From positions 49,401,417-49,465,416 of the forward strand of contig JAOANR010000011.1 in the NCBI GenBank assembly GCA_030278955.1: DNA of 64,000 bases, in the 5' to 3' direction. Source of the DNA: Hygrophila difformis. Its lineage: Eukaryota; Streptophyta; Magnoliopsida; Lamiales; Acanthaceae. Below, piece after piece: positions 59,655 through 64,000 of the stretch (position 1 is the stretch's first letter; each line of letters opens with the position of its first letter). The position numbers were made by a program, and so were the translations under genes. The notes under the pieces are model-generated. The model did no database searches and was not told where the DNA came from. It was given only the letters and a program-made list of their open reading frames with translations.

Positions 59655-59669
59655 TAAGTGTGAGGATGT
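59655..59669 (+). promoter_or_regulatory. Polypurine-like primer site of element B
   Basis: TTAAGTGTGAGGATGT abuts the 3' LTR and is preceded by a perfect hairpin ATTGCTC/GAGCAAT (59631-59651). Confidence 0.7.
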
Positions 59670-61672
59670 TGATGCACCCTGTGAAACCACACTTATACAA
59701 GCTTGAATTGTACCACAATATGTCCAAAATGAGTGCATTTTACCTTAATTTATTGCACATTTAGGTGTATTTCATGTGTTTTTATTTTTCAAGTGATCAT
59801 GGTTAGATTTAGCTTATTTAGGTTAAATTTACCATGTTTTTATGTGTTTTTAATAAGACTTTGGCAAACCTAATGCATTGCAATGTTGTTTCAGGCATTA
59901 AAATGAGAAAGAAGATGTTCGGAGGTCAAAGGATGCAAAATTCGGAATTTTCAACACTGGAAAAGCTCCAGAATGCGCCACATAGGCATGGCGGCGCCTA
60001 AAATCATGCTCAAGCGCCACATCAGGCGCCACCTCGACACTTAGGAAAATTTCGGATGAAAAAAGCTTCAGGATGCGCCACATAAGCATGGTGGCGCATA
60101 AAAACACCTCCAGGCGCCACTTTATGCGCCGTTGTTAAATTTAAAATTGGGAAATTGTCAGAATGCGCCGCTCCTCCTTGGTGGCGCCTAAAACCACCTT
60201 TATGCGCCACTTTTTGCGCCACTTTCAGAAATTTGGAAAATGTCAGGATGCGCCAGCTCTCTTTGGTGGCGCCGAAAACCTCTTCCGAGCGCCACTTTTT
60301 GCGCCACAGTCGCGGTTGGGCAGTTTTCTAACCTCCCGAACTCGGTTTTAAACGCGGTTTTTCGCCATTCTTTTCATTGGAGACTCATGCCAGACTCATA
60401 ATTCGACCAAAAACTCTCAGGAGGACTCTGCAACTTTGGAGAAGAAGGCAATAACACCGAACCATGCCGGAGGAAGTGATCAGAGCGTCTTCTCTGACTG
60501 TGTTCTTCGCATTCTAGGTGTTGTTTTCCTTTTTTCTCGCTTTGTAATGTTTAGGATTTGCTTTTAGACATAATTTCCTACCGTTTTCATGTTTGTAAAT
60601 GGATTTCTATGTTCTTCGTGTTAGAAGTGTTCTAGAACGGGAGTTCGGAATTACTTTGAAGTACGAATTTATCTTTTATGGGAGTAATATAAATGTCGCT
60701 GTTATATGTTGTAATTTGGAGTAATCTGCAAAGGTGTTAGAATCTGTATTAGGATTGTTAATCTGCTGCATAAGTTTGATCGATAAATCTATTTAGGCAA
60801 AAATCTGATGTTTTATATTTTTATCTGCTAAATCTTAATTGATCGATCAATCTGCAATTTCTACTTTTAGCAATCTGAAAATCATTCTAATCTGTCTACA
60901 TCTTAAAATTAATAATCTAATCCATTTTACCATGTTTTATTGTTATTTTACCATAATTGTTAGATTATTTACACTATTCTGCATAATTAAATGTTAGAAT
61001 CTAATCTGTATGATTTCTGCTTTGCTAAATCGGGAGATAAAAAGTGGAAATTAGATTTTAGTACCGGTCTTGGGAATAAATCACATTAAAATAGATTTTG
61101 GCATGTACACGCTGATTTGGGAAATGAAATGTGTCGTTTAATCACAATAGGAAAATTTGTATGCTTGGGAAAGACTCAAATTTATGCCTAGACTGATGAT
61201 TGCAGAATGTTAGATAATTTAATCAGCTTCCATGAAGTCTGTTTTTACAAATTATGAAAATTAGGAAATTGGCATATTTTTAATCTTTATAAAATCATTA
61301 ATTCTGCTGAAATTGATCTTTTTAGACATTGGGAAATGCTAAATCATTATGCAATTTCACTTTTATATAAAGATGGCATGTTCTAAATCATTACAAGCAT
61401 ATATCTTATCTTTATTTTTATTATTTTAAATTTTTAACTTGCTTTATTTTTAAATTTAATGCTATCATTTTAATTTAATCACCATTAGAATTAATCAAAC
61501 TCTTTTCAAAATATAAAATATATTATTAATGAACTTAAAATGACTAAGTTTTCTCCAGAATGAAATAATATTCTGAATTCCCTTGGGTTCGACCCGGCAC
61601 TCACCGGTTTTTATTACTTGATGACAACCATCCGCTTGTGGTAAAATATGAGTGGTGAAAATCACCCCATCA
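59670..61672 (+). repeat. Element B 3' LTR
   Basis: Same length as the 5' LTR with two substitutions seen. Confidence 0.95.
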
Positions 61673-63519
61673 CATATCAAATTCATCATGGATTGATATC
61701 ATTGGATTTCAACCTCAAAATATTGATATAAAGGTCCAATTAATTAATGGAGAAGATGGAGAATAAAAATTTGGCAAAAAGATGCCACTTTGTCGCGAAA
61801 TAGAGTTTGTGTCGCGGTCCATGGGTCCGCGACAAAGGTTCCTCGACAAAGGGGTGGGAAATAAGAGAGTGGGATTTTGAAAATTAGGGTTTGCTTTGTC
61901 GCTAAGCAAACATTTTGTCGCGGAACGTGGTTCCGCGACAAGAGGTATAGCGACAAAGAGGTTTTAAAAAAAATGGACAAGGCATAATCCTTGTCGCGAA
62001 ACAGGTGATTTTGTCGCGGAACGTGGTTCCGCGACAAGGGTGTTACGCGACAAAGCCTTTCCGGAGTAAAAATACAAGTGTTTGGGTCCTTGGTCGCTTA
62101 ATCAATGGTTTTGTCGCGGAACGTGGTTCCGCGACAAGAGTTGTTCCACGACCAAGGGTTTTAAAATTACTAACAAGTGTCCCTTGGCACCTTTGTCGCT
62201 AAAGGGTTATTTTGTCGCGGAACGTGGTTCCGCGACAAGAGTGCTTCCGCGACAAAGGTGTGTCCAGTACACATGTCAGAAAAATAAACAGGAACAGTGG
62301 CATGCATTGTGTGTGATATCACCCATTTCAGATTCAAAAGTTAAACTAAGCTAAAAATGACAAAACAGGATTTGAATCTAGCTAGAACATGTTTGAACTT
62401 AAACGAAATCAAACAAAGTTAAAACTTAAGAAACCCTAATCTAAGCTTAATCACCCACAAACATGCAACAATGCCCATGAAGTTAAACCACCAAACAGTG
62501 GCATTAAAATGCAAAATGAGGGTCAAATGACCCATAGAAAATGAAAGCAGTAAAATCCATGGGGTGTGAAACCCATTTCATGAGTTTTGGGACACATTTC
62601 GAGAATATTTTCCCATTTTATTAAGAGGGTTTGTTAATACCCATGATTTGGGTATTACAAACCCTAAAACCAAAAGTTAAGGCATGAAACAAAGTGTAAA
62701 ACTGGCTACTTACATAATAAGCTAAAGACTACACCTAACTATTGCATAATTTAAATAATACAAGAAAAACCTAAACTAACCTAAACTACAACTAAACTAA
62801 ACTGAAATCCCCACTTGTCTCCAAGAGTATTTCTATCTACTTCTCAACTATCTAAAAAGTTTCTAACCCTTGGCTTGAGAGAAACACCTCATATTTATAG
62901 AGGGGGAAACCCTAAGCCAATGGGCCTTGGTTCAAGCCCATTGTGTCTCAAGTCATCACACACATCACAGCTTTGTCTCGGAACATCCAATTTTGTCGCG
63001 GAACACACTGTATGTGGCAAGGCTTCTCGACTGGCTCTTGTGTCTCTAAGAGTGCATCTTGGTCGCGGAGGGTGCCTTTGTCGCGGAACAAGGCATCGCG
63101 ACAAAGGAGCTTTGACTTGTCTCCTTCTTCTGAACTTGCTTGGTCGCGGAACACACCTTTGTCGCGGAACCATGCATCGCGACAAAGGGGCTTCCGCGAC
63201 AAAGGTCTTCCTGGGCCTCCTGAAGTGGGCCGGATGGGCCGAAAATATTCTTTTTGTGGGCTTTTCTATCTTTTTCCCATCTTTTTCATTCCTTCTTCTA
63301 TTCTTCTCTTTTTCTCATGTTTTTGGATTTTTCTAACATAAATATGTAATAAAATTACATATTTATGTCTTTTCCATACCAGCTTATTATTTTTACAATT
63401 ATGCATAAATCAGTCCAATTTAACTGCTTTCTTACTTAATGTAAGACCGGAATGCGATCAAATGTCCGTTTAAGACACGGAAATGGATTGAAAATAATGG
63501 TCATTTTTGACCGTTATCA

Positions 63520-63739
63520 GTGCTCCCTGATTAGGAGGTACCATGTTGTGTCCAACACCCTGATTGTTGGTAATGTCAGGGTGATATATGTTGTGTGCAG
63601 GTGGTACAGCTTGTTGATTGGGTACATCATGTGCTGCTGGCACTTCGTGGTTAGTCATGTTCGGATTTTGGTGTGGCTCCATGTTGTTGAGGGCATTAAC
63701 ACTTCGGAGGGTTTTTATAGTCCTTGCACAGGGTGCCAT
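63520..63739 (-). pseudogene. gag: Chromovirus gag, N-terminal part, displaced by element A
   Basis: The minus strand starts with ATG at 63739 (MAPCARTIKTLRSVNAL...) and stays open to the duplicated GTGCT at 63520-63524. The frame continues correctly at 32554 if the insertion is removed. This is about 73 codons, rich in N, P and Q, before the conserved Gag segment. Confidence 0.85.
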
Positions 63740-64000
63740 TCTGCTAAGGATGGTTAAGCAAGAGTGAGTTCAAGTCTAAGGGATGATTATGTCCTAAAAC
63801 TCGTTAGGTCATAGTATAAGGATGAGTTAACACAGAAATGTCTAAGTTAGGAGTATGACTTTATTTAGAGATTAACCAGAAGGAATGAAATAACAAGCTT
63901 TATTTCATAAATCTAGAAAATATTACAAGATAGAGAATTTAAAAAGAGCACTTATGATAAGGTCAACTGACTTAGTATATCATAACAATATTTTGTTTTA
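63740..64000 (-). other. Chromovirus 5' untranslated region
   Basis: No coding sequence and no primer binding site is visible before the edge, so the 5' LTR lies farther right. Confidence 0.6.

Larger units (their letters stand above)
53014..61672 (+). mobile_element. LTR retroelement B (non-autonomous, nested in the inverted arm)
   Basis: An 8659-bp element flanked by CATAT (53009-53013 and 61673-61677). LTRs of 2003 bp (53014-55016 and 59670-61672) start TGATGCACCC and end CCCCATCA. The PBS matches tRNA-Asp. Internally there is no gag-pol, only a short pol-like scrap, so it is a LARD. Two LTR differences were seen (near 53838/60494 and 54945/61601), so it is very young. Confidence 0.95.
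32560..63519 (+). mobile_element. Composite three-LTR retroelement A with inverted third LTR
   Basis: Order: LTR (32560-37164, +), internal region (37165-45649), LTR (45650-50254, +), 42-bp spacer (50239-50280, overlapping the LTR terminus), inverted LTR arm (50281-63519, -) that itself carries element B. One 5-bp duplication flanks the whole. Both outer termini are TGATAACGGTC facing outward. The PBS matches tRNA-Asp. The LTRs are very long (4605 bp) and no gag-pol is present, so the element is non-autonomous (LARD-like), probably Tat/Athila-related by PBS and leader features. Confidence 0.92.
50281..63519 (-). repeat. Inverted third LTR arm of element A, split by element B
   Basis: It is the reverse complement of LTR bases 1-4589, with one 14-bp deletion in hairpin array 1. 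Without element B and its 5-bp duplication it is 4575 bp, exactly 4589 minus 14. It lacks the last 16 bp of the LTR. It has private differences and shares some variants with each of the other two LTRs. Confidence 0.93.
24730..64000 (-). mobile_element. Tekay/Del-like chromovirus (Ty3/gypsy), interrupted, 5' end outside window
   Basis: Read on the minus strand, this runs from 5'-UTR and gag at the right edge (63520-64000), across an insertion (32560-63519), to the rest of gag, pol, a polypurine tract and the 3' LTR (24730-27805). Domain order is Gag, protease, RT, RNase H, integrase, then a C-terminal chromodomain-like segment, which is Ty3/gypsy chromovirus order. It sits in intron 2 of the third SWEET copy. 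Its 5' LTR, PBS and second target duplication are outside the window. Confidence 0.93.

Overview
This is nuclear DNA from a flowering plant, most likely a eudicot. It is AT-rich, its genes have GT-AG introns, and it is dense with plant transposon families (Stowaway-like, Mutator-like, CACTA, Tekay-type chromovirus, Tat/Athila-like elements primed by tRNA-Asp). I could not place it to species. Only two host genes look complete. Both encode SWEET (MtN3/saliva) sugar transporters on the + strand: 10329-14526 (6 exons) and 18970-20312 (5 exons). A third, broken SWEET copy starts near 24.15 kb.

Region 0-10 kb is a mosaic of DNA transposons. It holds a Mutator-like element (730-3048, 9-bp target duplication) carrying a CACTA element (1258-2733), several Stowaway-like MITEs, a Mutator-type MITE (5431-6235) carrying a Stowaway, hAT and LINE remnants, and a GAGCTC/CTCGAG-rich block. 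Region 10-24.7 kb is the tandem SWEET cluster, with an unidentified minus-strand exon-like segment and two terminal-inverted-repeat elements.

Region 24.7-64 kb is one nested retrotransposon stack inserted into intron 2 of the third SWEET copy. Level 1 is a Tekay/Del-like chromovirus on the minus strand (from 24730 to beyond the right edge) with an intact pol and a broken gag. Level 2, inside its gag, is composite element A (32560-63519, TSD GTGCT). It has a 4605-bp LTR, an internal region with a spliced long ORF, a second identical-length LTR, and a third LTR arm in inverted orientation. Both outer ends are therefore the same (U3) LTR terminus. Level 3, inside the inverted arm, is element B (53014-61672, TSD CATAT) with two 2003-bp LTRs and almost no coding capacity. 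By-eye LTR divergence (at least 13 differences in 4605 bp for A, 2 in 2003 bp for B) agrees with the nesting order.

The most unusual signals are in A and B. They are (i) the three-LTR palindromic insertion flanked by one target-site duplication; (ii) arrays of nested hairpins (TGTCGCGGAA...TTCCGCGACA) in A whose stems change in compensating ways, with an unrelated but similarly built GCGCC array in B; (iii) six copies of a hairpin followed by a GTGAGGATG polypurine-like motif, three per element, with unrelated stem sequences; and (iv) a module in A, made of a hairpin array and a TATA-like box, directly upstream of a spliced ORF of about 1450 codons with one in-frame TGA and a C-terminal region resembling the 'putative plant transposon protein' domain.
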